Origin: Scleromatobacter humisilvae
Lineage (GTDB): Bacteria > Pseudomonadota > Gammaproteobacteria > Burkholderiales > Burkholderiaceae_C
Direction of reading: 5' to 3'
Assembly: GCF_023231945.1 (NCBI RefSeq)
Contig: NZ_JAJLJH010000001.1
Span: 992,001-1,056,000 of the forward strand
Length of the DNA: 64,000 nt
A model generated the notes under the pieces. It did no database searches. It had not been told where the DNA came from and saw nothing but the letters and a program-made list of their open reading frames with translations. Positions 38,880 to 49,181 of the stretch are shown here, in pieces. Every line of letters begins with the position of its first letter. Position 1 is the first letter of the stretch. The position numbers and the translations under genes are program-made.

Positions 38880-39485
38880 TCATTTGGAAGCCGACGCCAG
38901 CAGCGCCCGGGCCGAGGCCAGCAGCACGCGCGTCGCCTCGTCCGGCGCCAGCATCGAGGCACTGACGAAGGCGCCGTTGACGAGCACGCCCAGTTGCGCC
39001 GCGAGATCGTTCGGACGCGCCGCGCCGAAGCGCCGCGCCAGCTCCGCCAAGCGCTTGCGCATCGCCTGCATGTGGCGCCGCGAGACCTCGCGCGCCGGGT
39101 GCCCGGCCTCGGCGAACTCGGCGGCGACATTGATCTGCGGACAGCCGCGGTAGTTGGCGCGCGCCAGGCGCTTGCCGATCCAGCGCATGTGCGCCTCGAT
39201 CTCGGCCGCCGGATCGCCGGCGTGGCACGCGGCGACGTCGTCCCACTGGGCCCAGAACTCGGCATCCTCGCGCTCGAGGAAGGCGACGATCAGGTCGTCC
39301 TTGGTGCGGAAGTGGCGGTAGAGGCTGGTCTTGGCGACGCCCGACTCGTCCACCACCAAGTCGACGCCCACGGCGCGCACGCCGCGTTCGTAGAACAGCG
39401 CCGACGCGGTGTCGAGGATGCGCTGGCGGACGTCTGACGGCATCGCGACGGATTCCGCGGTCTCGGTCGAAGTTGTTCTGGCCAT
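38880..39485 (-). CDS. TetR-family transcriptional repressor
   Basis: A 201-residue repressor. The N-terminal HTH is RQRILDTASALFYERG through VDESGVAKTSLYRHFRTKDDL. The C-terminal ligand domain resembles the TetR_C groups with a GCPQINVAAEF segment. It is divergent from the saccharopine-dehydrogenase-like gene, with two matching operators between. No clear ribosome binding site precedes ATG 39485; the mRNA may have a very short leader. Confidence 0.92.
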   Translation of the reverse strand: MARTTSTETAESVAMPSDVRQRILDTASALFYERGVRAVGVDLVVDESGVAKTSLYRHFRTKDDLIVAFLEREDAEFWAQWDDVAACHAGDPAAEIEAHMRWIGKRLARANYRGCPQINVAAEFAEAGHPAREVSRRHMQAMRKRLAELARRFGAARPNDLAAQLGVLVNGAFVSASMLAPDEATRVLLASARALLASASK

Positions 39486-39496
39486 GTTGACATGAT

Positions 39497-39536
39497 ACAG
39501 ACCTGTCTTTATCCTTGACGCTACAGACCTGTCTGT
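39497..39536. promoter_or_regulatory. Paired TetR operators
   Basis: TACAGACCTGTCT occurs twice (39496-39508 and 39522-39534), 26 bases apart, about 2.5 helical turns. The second copy extends to a perfect palindrome ACAGAC-CT-GTCTGT (39523-39536). TTGACG between them may be the -35 of the plus-strand gene. Two dimers bound here would block both divergent promoters. Confidence 0.75.
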
Positions 39537-39551
39537 TTCTAGGAGAACACG

Positions 39552-40553
39552 ATGTCCCTCGCCCAATCGCCCCGCCCGATCGCCGTCTACGGCGCCAGCG
39601 GCCACACCGCGCGCTTCGTGCTCGCCGAGCTGGGGCGCCGCGGCCTGCCCGCGATCGCCGTGGGACGCAGCGCGGGCACGTTGCCCTCGGGCGTCCCCGT
39701 GCGACAGGCCGCGATCGCCGACGCCGCGGCGCTGGACGCCGCCTTCGCGGGCTGCGCCGTGGTCATCAACTGCGCGGGCCCTTTCCTCGACACCGCCCTG
39801 CCCGTCGCCGAAGCCGCGATCCGCGCCGGCGCCGCCTACATCGACGTGACGGCCGAACAGGCCAGCGCGATAGCGGCGTTCGAGCACCTGGACGCGCCGG
39901 CGCGCGCCGCGGGCGTCGCCGTCATCCCGGCGGCCGGCTTCTATGGCGGCCTGGCCGACCTGCTCGCGACGTCGCTGCTGGGACCGGACGGCGCGGCCGA
40001 CGAGCTGACGGTGGCGATCGCGCTCGACCGCTGGTGGCCGACCGCCGGAACGCGCAAGACCGGCGAGCGCAACACCGTGCCGCGGCTGATCGTCGACGAC
40101 GGCCGGCTCGTCGCGATGCCGCTGCCCGCGGCGCTCTCGACCTGGCGTTTCGACGAGCCGCACGGCGAGCAGGCCATGATCGAGCTGCCGTTCAGCGAGA
40201 CCATCACGATCTCGCGCCACCTGCGCACGCGCAGCCTGCGCGCGCACCTGACGCGCTCGTCGCTGGACGACATCCGCGACGAGACGACGCCGCCGCCGGC
40301 CGCGGCCGATCCGCTGGGGCGCTCCGAGCAGCGCTTCGAGATCGTCGTGCGGGCACGCGCCGGCGACACCGTGCGCACGGCGACGGCCAGCGGGCGCGAC
40401 ATCTACGCCGTCTCCGCGCCGCTGGTCGTCGAGGCCGCGTCGCGCCTGCTGCGGCCAGGAGCCCCACGCGCCGGCGCGCTCTCGCTCGGCGAGGCCTTCG
40501 ACGCCGACGACTTCCTGCGCGCGCTCGCGCCCGAGCCTCTGCGCCTGGGCTGA
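39552..40553 (+). CDS. Saccharopine dehydrogenase-like NAD(P)-binding protein
   Basis: A 333-residue protein. The N-terminal Rossmann fold begins AVYGASGHTARFV, with VVINCAGPFLDTALPVAEAAIRAG (shown here as its core) and YIDVTAEQ typical of the saccharopine dehydrogenase NADP-binding family. The substrate is unknown; trans-acting enoyl-reductase-like functions exist in relatives. It is the probable target of the divergent TetR repressor, a layout common for detoxification genes. AGGAG lies close before ATG 39552. Confidence 0.88.
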   Translation: MSLAQSPRPIAVYGASGHTARFVLAELGRRGLPAIAVGRSAGTLPSGVPVRQAAIADAAALDAAFAGCAVVINCAGPFLDTALPVAEAAIRAGAAYIDVTAEQASAIAAFEHLDAPARAAGVAVIPAAGFYGGLADLLATSLLGPDGAADELTVAIALDRWWPTAGTRKTGERNTVPRLIVDDGRLVAMPLPAALSTWRFDEPHGEQAMIELPFSETITISRHLRTRSLRAHLTRSSLDDIRDETTPPPAAADPLGRSEQRFEIVVRARAGDTVRTATASGRDIYAVSAPLVVEAASRLLRPGAPRAGALSLGEAFDADDFLRALAPEPLRLG

Positions 40554-40650
40554 GCGCCGGCCTGCGGCAAAAGAGGATTTCCGGCCGCGTCGCACCGGCG
40601 CGGCCCGAATGCGGCAGGATGTCGCCAGGCCTTCGCTAACATCCTCCGAC

Positions 40651-41631
40651 ATGACCTTCGAACACGACCCCTCGCGCGCCGACGCATCGGCCACGACACC
40701 CACCGGCGGCTCGCTCGACCTCGCCAGCATCGTCACGCAGCTGCGCGCGACGCGCGAACGCTGGCGCGAGCAGCAGGGCCGCTCGCGCGAGATGGGCGTG
40801 CGCGAGCTGCCGTCGCGCGAGTCGCTGGCCGCCGTCCTCGACGGCCTGCGCGGCGCGCTGTTCCCGCTGCGCCTCGGGCCGCCCGACCTGCGCCAGGACA
40901 GCGAGGATTACTACGTCGGCCACACGCTGGACACCGCGCTGCACGCGCTGATCGCGCAGGTCCGCCTGGAACTGCGCTCGCAGGCGCGGGTCAGCGGCGG
41001 GAGCGTCTCGCCGGCGCTGGACGAGCGCGCGCTGGCCATCGTGCGCGAGTTCGGCGCCGCGCTGCCGCGGCTGCGCGAGCTGCTCGACACCGACGTGCTG
41101 GCCGCCTACCGCGGCGACCCGGCCGCGCGCAGCGTCGACGAGGTGCTGGTGTGCTACCCCGGCGTGCACGCCATGATCCACCACCGCATCGCGCACCTGC
41201 TGTACGAACTGGGCGTGCCGCTGCTGGCGCGCATCGTCGCGGAACTCGCGCACGGCGCCACCGGCATCGACATCCACCCCGGCGCGACCATCGGCTCGCA
41301 CTTCTTCATCGACCACGGCACCGGCGTCGTCATCGGCGAGACCGCCGTCATCGGCAACAACGTGCGCGTCTACCAGGCCGTCACGCTGGGCGCCAAGCGC
41401 TTCGAGACCGACGCCGACGGCGCGCTGCACAAGGGCGGCCCGCGCCATCCGATCGTCGAGGACGACGTCGTGATCTACGCCGGCGCCACCGTGCTCGGGC
41501 GCGTGACGATCGGGCGCGGCGCGTCGATCGGCGGCAACGTCTGGCTCACGCGCAGCGTGCCGCCGGGCAGCCGCATCGCGCAGGCGATCGCGCGCGACGA
41601 CCGCGTCGACGAGGGCGGCGGCGGGCGCTGA
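40651..41631 (+). CDS. cysE: Serine O-acetyltransferase (EpsC/CysE type)
   Basis: A 326-residue enzyme that acetylates serine, the first step of cysteine synthesis. The N-terminal alpha-helical domain is followed by a left-handed hexapeptide beta-helix: GIDIHPGATIGSHFFIDHGTG, VIGETAVIGNNVRVYQ and VTLGAK. The His and Asp of the catalytic site are in that stretch. It is the longer EpsC form common in this order. The start is unsure: ATG 40651 and ATG 40609 are both in frame and neither has a clear ribosome binding site. Confidence 0.93.
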   Translation: MTFEHDPSRADASATTPTGGSLDLASIVTQLRATRERWREQQGRSREMGVRELPSRESLAAVLDGLRGALFPLRLGPPDLRQDSEDYYVGHTLDTALHALIAQVRLELRSQARVSGGSVSPALDERALAIVREFGAALPRLRELLDTDVLAAYRGDPAARSVDEVLVCYPGVHAMIHHRIAHLLYELGVPLLARIVAELAHGATGIDIHPGATIGSHFFIDHGTGVVIGETAVIGNNVRVYQAVTLGAKRFETDADGALHKGGPRHPIVEDDVVIYAGATVLGRVTIGRGASIGGNVWLTRSVPPGSRIAQAIARDDRVDEGGGGR

Positions 41632-41759
41632 GCGCCGCCAGGATGCGCGCGCCGCGGGCATCGTTCACGCCGCGGCCGATTTCGATCGCGCGCGGGACCG
41701 CCCGCCGGCGATCCGCGTGAGAGCATCGCGCGACCCCTCCTCCACGTCCGAAGATCCGA

Positions 41760-42026
41760 ATGTTCAAAGCATCGTGCGCCCTCGCGCTGGCCGCCCTGTC
41801 CTTCGCGGCCCAGGCCCAGGTCAACAAGTGCCCGCAGGCCGACGGCTCGGTCAGCTACCAGTCCACGCCCTGCGGCGTCGGCGAGGCGCGCGCCGAGCGG
41901 GTGTCGGCGGCGCAGCTCAACGCGGCGCAACGCGCCAGGGAGGCGCGCGCCCATCCGAAGCCCGCGGCCGCCAGCGGCGCGCATGCGCGCCCGCGCGCCT
42001 CGAAGCCCGCGAGCAGCGCTCGCTGA
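41760..42026 (+). CDS. Small exported DUF4124-type protein
   Basis: An 88-residue protein. The signal peptide ends near FAAQAQ. The mature start VNKCPQADGSVSYQSTPC matches the short DUF4124 beta-hairpin module with two Cys. The remainder is Ala/Arg/Lys-rich. Its role in the periplasm is unknown. Confidence 0.85.
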   Translation: MFKASCALALAALSFAAQAQVNKCPQADGSVSYQSTPCGVGEARAERVSAAQLNAAQRAREARAHPKPAAASGAHARPRASKPASSAR

Positions 42027-42035
42027 GCGGACGCG

Positions 42036-42413
42036 CTAGCCGCGCCAGCGCGCGACGGCGTCGGCGGTGTCCTGCGGCGTCGTGTTGAAGGCGATGGCCG
42101 CCTGCGGCGCGGCCCGGTGCACGGCGTTGAGCACGCGCTCGAACAGCGGCAGGCTGCGCGGCGGCAGGCGCAGTCCGCCGCCGATCACGACGCAGTCGAC
42201 CTCGCCGCCGGCCAGCGCGCGTTCGACCGCGGGGCCGGCGCTGTCGTCGGGCTGGACGGGACAGAATTCCGCCTGCCAGCCGCGCTCGCGCATCTGGCCC
42301 AGCGACAGATCGATGCCGGCCTGGATCCTGTCGGTGGTCATGCCGGGCGGCAGCGCCGGATCGCTGAAGTCGACGGTGGCCGGATCCTGGCCGATGTACA
42401 GAACGCGCGTCAT
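42036..42413 (-). CDS. Unknown cytoplasmic protein with Rossmann-like alternation
   Basis: A 125-residue protein I do not recognise. It begins RVLYIGQDPATVDFSD, then alternates helices and strands (VDCVVIGGGLRLPP, AIAFNTTPQDTADAV), which suggests a small alpha/beta fold. AGGAG precedes ATG 42413 at the right distance. It converges with the DUF4124 gene. Confidence 0.75.
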   Translation of the reverse strand: MTRVLYIGQDPATVDFSDPALPPGMTTDRIQAGIDLSLGQMRERGWQAEFCPVQPDDSAGPAVERALAGGEVDCVVIGGGLRLPPRSLPLFERVLNAVHRAAPQAAIAFNTTPQDTADAVARWRG

Positions 42414-42536
42414 GGAAGCTCCTGGAGTGACGTGACGGGGCCGGCAAGCCTCGCACCCGATGCGCGCGTGCGCAACGCACGATGGCCACCGCCGCGCTGA
42501 AACAAGGCATTTACAGGCGCGCCCGACAGTACCGGC

Positions 42537-43799
42537 ATGCCGATCCCCACGCGCGCTTCGCTAACCACCCGATTCACCGGCGCGGCGCTTCTGGCCGCCT
42601 GCACGCTGGCGCTCGCCGCGCCGGACGAGTCGACGCTGGGCCGCGACGCCGGCTATCCCGTGGCGCCGCGGCTGTCGCGGATCCATGACGATCGCTTCAT
42701 CGTCGGCTCGTTCAGCGCGCTGGACACGCTGTCGCCGCACTGCCTGCTGGCGCCGTCGCCGCACCCGCTGGCGCTGCCGGTGGCGCCGTCGGCGCCCGAG
42801 TTCTCGTACCGGCTGGCCGGCCAGTCCTTCACGCTGGGCGACTACATGGACCGCCAGCGCGCCACCGGCGTGCTGGTGCTCAAGGACGGCCAGGTCGTGG
42901 CCGAGCGCTACAACTACCGGCGCCGGCCGGATATGCGCATGCTGTCGAACTCGATGGCCAAGACGCTGGTCGCGCTGGCGATCGGCCAGGCGCTGGACGA
43001 CGGCGCGATCCACTCGCTGGCCGACACCGCCGCGCGCTACGTGCCCGAATTGAAGGGCACGCTTTACGGCGAGACGCAGCTCGCCAACCTGCTGCGCATG
43101 GCCTCCGGCGCGCGCTATGTCGAGGACTACACCGACCACGACGACCGCGCCGCCTTCAACGCGATCGTGCGCCGCGAGGGCGTGGTCGCGGCCGCGCGCT
43201 CCGTCACCGACCGCGCGGACCCGCAAGGCGCGCGCTTCAACTACGCCGGCGCGCAGACCGAGGTGCTGGGCCTGGTGCTGCGCGCGGCCACGGGGCACAG
43301 CCTGTGCGAGTTCGTCGACGAGCGCCTGTGGCAGCCGATCGGCGCCGAGTCGGCGGCCAGCTACCTGCTGCACCCGCACGACCAGGTCGAGGAGGCGGCG
43401 GGCGGCTTCAATGCGACGCTGCGCGACTACGCGCGCCTGGGCTGGATGCTGGCCAACGACGGCCGCGTCGGCGACCGGCAGGTCGTGCCGCGCGACTGGC
43501 TGCTCGCGATGACCGACGCCGCGCGCCATCCGCCGCAGTTCCGGCCGGGGACGATGGACTCGCACGGCAGCCACTACTTCGGCTACGGCTACCAGGTCTG
43601 GCTGATGCCCGGCACACACCGGCGCTTCGTGCTGCTGGGCGTCTACGGCCAGGCGATCTACGTCGACCCCGAGCTGAAGCTGGTGATGGTGCACCTGGCC
43701 GTCGGCGCCGACGCGCGCGGCGACGCGAGCGGCGCGCACATGGGCCTCGAGCGCGACGCACTGTGGCGCGGCGTCGTCGCCCGCTACGGCGCCTGGTGA
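42537..43799 (+). CDS. Serine hydrolase of the class C beta-lactamase/NylB (6-aminohexanoate-dimer hydrolase) family
   Basis: A 420-residue exported enzyme. A signal peptide lies at the N-terminus (AALLAACTLALA). The SxxK motif is SMAK with Ser139 and Lys142. The second Tyr motif is NYAGAQTE, nearer to NylB-like esterases than to AmpC lactamases (YxN). The last element is in the GVYGQAIYV region. Such proteins hydrolyse esters or amides; the substrate is not known. The start codon follows a gap with no strong ribosome binding site. Confidence 0.87.
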   Translation: MPIPTRASLTTRFTGAALLAACTLALAAPDESTLGRDAGYPVAPRLSRIHDDRFIVGSFSALDTLSPHCLLAPSPHPLALPVAPSAPEFSYRLAGQSFTLGDYMDRQRATGVLVLKDGQVVAERYNYRRRPDMRMLSNSMAKTLVALAIGQALDDGAIHSLADTAARYVPELKGTLYGETQLANLLRMASGARYVEDYTDHDDRAAFNAIVRREGVVAAARSVTDRADPQGARFNYAGAQTEVLGLVLRAATGHSLCEFVDERLWQPIGAESAASYLLHPHDQVEEAAGGFNATLRDYARLGWMLANDGRVGDRQVVPRDWLLAMTDAARHPPQFRPGTMDSHGSHYFGYGYQVWLMPGTHRRFVLLGVYGQAIYVDPELKLVMVHLAVGADARGDASGAHMGLERDALWRGVVARYGAW

Positions 43800-43840
43800 G
43801 CGTTCAGGCGTTCCGCGCCGAGTGCCGGTATAACGTCGGC

Positions 43841-44356
43841 ATGCGCATCGCCTTCGTCGTGCCTGACCAGCACGAGGCCCTGGTCGACCTGATGCACGAG
43901 ATGTGCGTCTTCTACAGCGAGGAAGCCCCCGCCGCGCGCGACGACGTGCGCTCCAACCTGCACGAGAACCTGCTGGCACCCGGATCGCCCGTGCGCATCG
44001 TGGTCGCGGCCGACGAGCTCGGCGACGTCGTCGGCCTCGCCGCCATCGCGCTGTTCCATTCGCTGGTCGACCCCGCGCCGCGGCGCCGCGGGCAGTTGCT
44101 GCTCAAGGAACTCTACGTGCGCCGGGCGCGGCAGGGCGAGGGCATCGGCAGGGCCTTGATGTCCTGGGTCGCGCGCCACGCCCTCGAGCACGGCTGCGCG
44201 CGCATGGACTGGAACGTCAGCGCGTCGAATCGCGAGGGGCTGGCGTTCTACCGCTCGCTGGGCGCGCTGCACGTGGCCGGGCGGCTCAGCTTCCGGCTCG
44301 GTGGCGAGTTCCTGGCGCGGCTGGCGAACGGCGACCAGGACGATACCCGGTACTAG
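43841..44356 (+). CDS. GNAT-family N-acetyltransferase
   Basis: A 171-residue acetyltransferase. The acetyl-CoA binding motif A is [17 protein letters not shown], and motif B is [13 protein letters not shown]. The substrate is unknown. It starts 41 bases after the serine hydrolase stop. Its stop overlaps the SDR stop as CTAG. Confidence 0.9.
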   Translation: MRIAFVVPDQHEALVDLMHEMCVFYSEEAPAARDDVRSNLHENLLAPGSPVRIVVAADELGDVVGLAAIALFHSLVDPAPRRRGQLLLKELYVRRARQGEGIGRALMSWVARHALEHGCARMDWNVSASNREGLAFYRSLGALHVAGRLSFRLGGEFLARLANGDQDDTRY

Positions 44357-45096
44357 TATTCCTGCTTCGTCGGCCGGAACAGGATCTCGTTGATGTCGAC
44401 GTCGTCGGGCTGGCTCAGCGCGTAGACGACGGCGCGCGCGAACGAGTCGGCGGGAATCGCGATCTCGTAGAACGCCTTGACGCCGGCCTGCACGTCGGCC
44501 TCGGTGATGCTGTCCGGCAGCTCGGTGGCGACCGCGTCGGGCGAGATGATCGTCGTGCGGATGTCGTACGCCTTGACCTCCTGGCGCAGGCCCTCGGTCA
44601 GCACGCGCACCGCGTGCTTGGTGGCGGAATAGACGGCCGTGCCCGCGCGCACCCTGTGCCCGGCCACCGACGACACGTTGACGATGTGGCCCGACTTGCG
44701 CGCCTTCATGTGCGGCAGCGCCGCGGCGATGCCGTACAGCACGCCCTTGATGTTGACGTCGATCATGCGATCCCAGTCCTCGATCTTCAGGCGTTCCAGC
44801 GGCGAACTGGGCATCAGGCCGGCGTTGTTGACGAGCACGTCGATGCGGCCGAACTTCTCGACGGCCGCATCGACCAGTCGCTGCACGTCGGCGGCGCGCG
44901 TGACGTCGGTCGCCAGCGCGAGCGCCTTGCCGCCGGCGCCCTCGAGTTCGCGGGCGAGGGCCTCGATGCGGTCGACGCGGCGCGCACCGAGCACGACGGT
45001 CGCGCCGTGCGCCGACAGCATGCGCGCCGTCGCCTCGCCCAGTCCGCTGCTGGCGCCGGTGATGACGACGACCTTGCCTTCGATGTTGTTGCTCAT
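44353..45096 (-). CDS. Short-chain dehydrogenase/reductase (classical SDR)
   Basis: A 247-residue NAD(P)-dependent oxidoreductase. It has cofactor loop [13 protein letters not shown], catalytic Ser in NVSSVAG and YSATK with the catalytic Tyr and Lys. It ends in [16 protein letters not shown], typical of the YdfG-like group. AGGAA lies before ATG 45096; in-frame readings further up are not SDR-like. Confidence 0.93.
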   Translation of the reverse strand: MSNNIEGKVVVITGASSGLGEATARMLSAHGATVVLGARRVDRIEALARELEGAGGKALALATDVTRAADVQRLVDAAVEKFGRIDVLVNNAGLMPSSPLERLKIEDWDRMIDVNIKGVLYGIAAALPHMKARKSGHIVNVSSVAGHRVRAGTAVYSATKHAVRVLTEGLRQEVKAYDIRTTIISPDAVATELPDSITEADVQAGVKAFYEIAIPADSFARAVVYALSQPDDVDINEILFRPTKQEY

Positions 45097-45264
45097 GACC
45101 GTTCCTGGTACCGGGGTGGGCATCGATGCTGCCACTGTTCGATCGACGCCGCGTCGCCCGTCGCGCATGGCCCCGCGCATCGTTCGGGTTCGGCCGAAGT
45201 TCGATAGGATGTCCCCACAAGCAGAACAACGCGCACGGGAGGCTTCTCGAGAGGAGCCTGGTCC

Positions 45265-45633
45265 ATGAAGATTCTCGTGGTCGACGACCACCACGACAGC
45301 GTCGACTCGCTGAGCCGGCTGCTGGAAGCGCACGGCCACGAGACGGCCCGCGCCTATGACGGTCGGCAGGCGCTGGACGTGTTCCGGCAATTCGAGCCGG
45401 CGGTGGTCGTGCTCGACATCGACATGCCCGTCCTCGACGGCTACGGCACGGCGCGCGCCGTCCGCCTGACGCCGTCGCATCGGCTGCCGGTGCTGGTGGC
45501 GCTGACCGGGCTGACCGGCCACGAGACGCGCCGGCTGGCCTTCGACGCCGGCTTCGACGCCCACGTCAACAAGCCCGCGCGGATCGAGGCCCTGCTCGAG
45601 CTGATGGACAAGCTGCTGCGCGAGCGATCCTAG
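45265..45633 (+). CDS. Single-domain response regulator
   Basis: A 122-residue receiver with no output domain. Acidic pocket DDHHD, phospho-acceptor Asp51 (VVLDIDMP), Thr in ALTG and Lys in VNKPA are all present. It resembles receivers at the end of hybrid kinases, such as the one at 731-3130. GAGGAG precedes ATG 45265. Its stop overlaps the LysR stop as CTAG. Its kinase is not adjacent. Confidence 0.93.
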   Translation: MKILVVDDHHDSVDSLSRLLEAHGHETARAYDGRQALDVFRQFEPAVVVLDIDMPVLDGYGTARAVRLTPSHRLPVLVALTGLTGHETRRLAFDAGFDAHVNKPARIEALLELMDKLLRERS

Positions 45634-46532
45634 GGCGCCGCGCGCGCGAAGTGCGCGGCGAGCGCGTCGATGAACAGCCGCGTGCGCCGCGGCAGGTGGC
45701 GGCGCGACGCGTAGATCGCGGAGATCGGGGCGTCCTCGTCGCTCCAGTCGCGCAGCACCTCCACGAGCCGCCCGCTGGCGAGTTCGTCGGCGACGTCCCA
45801 GATCGACCGCCGCGCCAGACCGTGGCCCGCGAGCATCCAGTCGTGCACCTGCTGGCCGTTGTCCGACACGAGGCGGCCGCGCACGCGCACGTGCGTGGCC
45901 GCGCCGTGCGGCGGCCGGAAGCGCCAGTCGGCGTGCAGCGCGGGGCCGGCGCTCAGCACCAGGCAGGCGTGGCGCGCGAGCTCGGCCGGCGTGGCGGGCG
46001 TGCCATGCGCCTTCAGGTACTTCGGTGTCGCGCAGACGACGCGCCGGTTGTCGGCCAGCTTGCGTGCGATCAGGCGGTCGTCGGCGAGCGGGCCGACGCG
46101 CACGGCGCAGTCGACGCCGGACTCGACGAGGTCGACCAGGCGATCGCTCAGCGACAGGTGGATCGCGAGCTCGGGGTGCTTCGCCGCGAACGCGGCGACG
46201 GCCGGCCCGACCCAGCGCCGCCCCAGCGCCGACGTGGCGGACACGCGCAGGTTGCCGCGCAGCCGGCTGTCGTCGCTGCCCAGCAGGTCTTCCGCTTCGG
46301 CCACGTCGGCCAGGATGGCCTGGCAGCGCTCGAGATACAGCGCGCCGCCGTCGGTGAGGCTCAGCCGGCGCGAGCTGCGCTGAAGCAGGCGCGCGCCCAG
46401 CCGCGCCTCCAGCCGCGCGAGCCGCTTGCTGGCGACCGCCGGCGACAGCCCCAGCTCGCGGCCGGCCGCCGACAGGCTGCCCGCCGCGACGGCGCGCACG
46501 AAGAGATCCATGTCCTGCAGGTCGGCGCTCAT
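45630..46532 (-). CDS. LysR-family transcriptional regulator
   Basis: A 300-residue regulator of the CrgA/DsdC-like group. The HTH is [27 protein letters not shown]. The effector domain follows with [18 protein letters not shown]. It is divergent from an SDR gene, with a dyad between them, and is likely to control it. ATG 46532 is chosen by the family N-terminus ([13 protein letters not shown]); the upstream region is AT-rich promoter DNA. Confidence 0.93.
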   Translation of the reverse strand: MSADLQDMDLFVRAVAAGSLSAAGRELGLSPAVASKRLARLEARLGARLLQRSSRRLSLTDGGALYLERCQAILADVAEAEDLLGSDDSRLRGNLRVSATSALGRRWVGPAVAAFAAKHPELAIHLSLSDRLVDLVESGVDCAVRVGPLADDRLIARKLADNRRVVCATPKYLKAHGTPATPAELARHACLVLSAGPALHADWRFRPPHGAATHVRVRGRLVSDNGQQVHDWMLAGHGLARRSIWDVADELASGRLVEVLRDWSDEDAPISAIYASRRHLPRRTRLFIDALAAHFARAAP

Positions 46533-46577
46533 TTCTATCTTTAATTTATTGGAGAAGTTGCTTGCGCATTCTGATGG

Positions 46578-46597
46578 ATTCCGTTCCTTGACGGAAT
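46578..46597. promoter_or_regulatory. LysR-type dyad between regulator and SDR
   Basis: ATTCCGT and ACGGAAT are exact complements around TCCTTG. The dyad lies centrally in the 105-base gap between the divergent LysR and SDR genes and fits the T-N11-A form of LysR boxes. Confidence 0.55.
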
Positions 46598-46637
46598 AGT
46601 CCAAAGTCGCGCCATGTCACTTCACCGGAGCCTTGCC

Positions 46638-47360
46638 ATGACCACCTCATCTCTTGCCAACCAGGCCGTCGCCGTGTTCGGAGCCAGCTCGGGCATCGGC
46701 CTCGCGGTCGCGCGCGGGGCGCACGCGCTGGGCGCGCGCGTGATCGCGATCGGGCGCGACCGCGCGCGCCTGCAAGCCGCCGCCGACCAGGGCCTGCGGG
46801 TCGCCACGTGCGACATCGCCGACGAAGCGCAGGTCGAGGCGTTGCTGCGCGACATCGGCGCGCTCGACCACGTCGTCGTCACCGCCGGCGGCGTCGTCGG
46901 CCCGTCGCCGTTGACCGCGCTGGACTTCGACGCCGCGCGCGAGGCCATCGCCACCAAGCTGCACGGCAGCCTGCTCGTCGCCAAGCACGCGGCGCCGCGG
47001 CTGGCGCGCGGCGGCTCGATCGGCTTCACGACGGGGCTGCTGGGCCGCAAGATCGCCGCCAACACCGTCGTCAAGACCGTCATCAACGCCGGCCTCGAGG
47101 CCGCCGTGCGCCAGTTGGCGCGGGAACTCGCGCCGGTGCGCGTCTACGGCGTCAGCCCGGGTCCGGTCGACACGGCCAACTGGGGCCCGCTCAGCGACGA
47201 CGCGCGCCGCGAGCGCGCCGCCAAGCTCGCCGCGACGCTGCCCGTCGGCTTCATGGCCAGCGCCGACGACACCGCGCAAGCCTACCTGTTCGCGATGCAG
47301 GCGCGCGCGCTGACGGGCACCGTCATCGACCTCGACTCGGGCGCGCTGGTCGGCGCGTGA
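46638..47360 (+). CDS. Atypical short-chain dehydrogenase lacking the catalytic Tyr
   Basis: A 240-residue SDR-fold protein. The cofactor loop FGASSGIG is intact. At the active site the usual YxxxK reads NTVVK, so Tyr is replaced by Asn, and the Ser position is Thr (FTTGLLG). It may use another residue or act as a binding protein. CGGAG lies before ATG 46638. It is the probable LysR target. Confidence 0.88.
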   Translation: MTTSSLANQAVAVFGASSGIGLAVARGAHALGARVIAIGRDRARLQAAADQGLRVATCDIADEAQVEALLRDIGALDHVVVTAGGVVGPSPLTALDFDAAREAIATKLHGSLLVAKHAAPRLARGGSIGFTTGLLGRKIAANTVVKTVINAGLEAAVRQLARELAPVRVYGVSPGPVDTANWGPLSDDARRERAAKLAATLPVGFMASADDTAQAYLFAMQARALTGTVIDLDSGALVGA

Positions 47361-47363
47361 AGC

Positions 47364-47864
47364 CTAGCGGCTCTTCGATTCGGGCAGCGGCACCGCCGTC
47401 GTCTGCTTGACGCGATCGAGCACGAAGCTGGTCTTGCAGTCCTGCACGCTCGGGTGCTTGAGCAACGTGTCCATCACGAAGCGCGAGTAGTGCGCCATGT
47501 CGCTGACCAGCACGCGCAGCAGGTAGTCCATCTCGCCCGTCAGCGAGAAGCACTCGACGACGTCGGGCCAGGTCTGCACCGACGCCCGGAACGCGTCCAT
47601 GGGCTTGCGCTTGTGCGTCTCCGAGTGCTTCTCGAGCCGCACCGTGATGTAGGCGGTCAGCGCCAGCCCGACCGCTTCGGGCTGCACGAGCGCGACGTAG
47701 TTGCTGATGACGCCGGCCTCCTCCAGCCGCTTGACGCGGCGCAGCGTGGCCGACGGCGACAGGCTCACCGCGGCGGCGACCTCGTCGTAGGTCGCTCGGC
47801 CGTCGGCCTGCAGCACGCGCAGGATGCGCAAGTCGACAGTGTCCAGCTTGAAATCTGTGTCCAT
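47364..47864 (-). CDS. Lrp/AsnC-family regulator, likely of hpd
   Basis: A 166-residue regulator. The HTH is [27 protein letters not shown]; the RAM ligand domain contains [13 protein letters not shown]. It is divergent from hpd, which in many proteobacteria is governed by an Lrp-type regulator that senses tyrosine or phenylalanine. ATG 47864 is favoured by the family N-terminus [15 protein letters not shown]. The regulatory link is an inference from position. Confidence 0.92.
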   Translation of the reverse strand: MDTDFKLDTVDLRILRVLQADGRATYDEVAAAVSLSPSATLRRVKRLEEAGVISNYVALVQPEAVGLALTAYITVRLEKHSETHKRKPMDAFRASVQTWPDVVECFSLTGEMDYLLRVLVSDMAHYSRFVMDTLLKHPSVQDCKTSFVLDRVKQTTAVPLPESKSR

Positions 47865-47875
47865 CCGCCAATCTT

Positions 47876-47928
47876 GCAGGTTTCCTGCGTATGGCGCCAC
47901 CCCTGACGCGGATTTGCAGAAATGCTGC
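47876..47928. promoter_or_regulatory. Two dyads in the lrp-hpd intergenic region
   Basis: GCAGG-TTT-CCTGC (47876-47888) and GCAG-AAATG-CTGC (47916-47928) share the half-site GCAG and have centres 40 bases apart, about four helical turns. This repeated same-face arrangement is usual for Lrp-family octamers. A TATGAT box (47942) follows toward hpd. Confidence 0.5.
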
Positions 47929-47980
47929 GAGGCGAATTCCCTATGATTCGTCTGAGCAATCCACGCATCCGGAGACCGCC

Positions 47981-49066
<1,086 letters not shown>

Positions 49067-49090
49067 GGCCGCGCGGCCCCGGACTGCAAG

Positions 49091-49119
49091 CGGCGCCTGC
49101 GGGCGCCGTTCCCGTTTCC
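49091..49119 (+). terminator. Terminator-like hairpin after hpd
   Basis: A 7-bp stem CGGCGCC/GGCGCCG with loop TGCG is followed by TTCCCGTTTCC, a weak T-rich tail. It lies 25 bases after the hpd stop. Confidence 0.5.
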
Positions 49120-49181
49120 GCACGGCAACGCCGGATATCCGTTGCCTGTACAACGGCGGTCTGGATCTGGACGGACACGCC

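Noticed and set aside
39522-39545. Sigma-70 promoter TTGACG with a -10 near TCTAGG
   Set aside because: The -35 is good but the -10 match is poor, so I kept only the operators.
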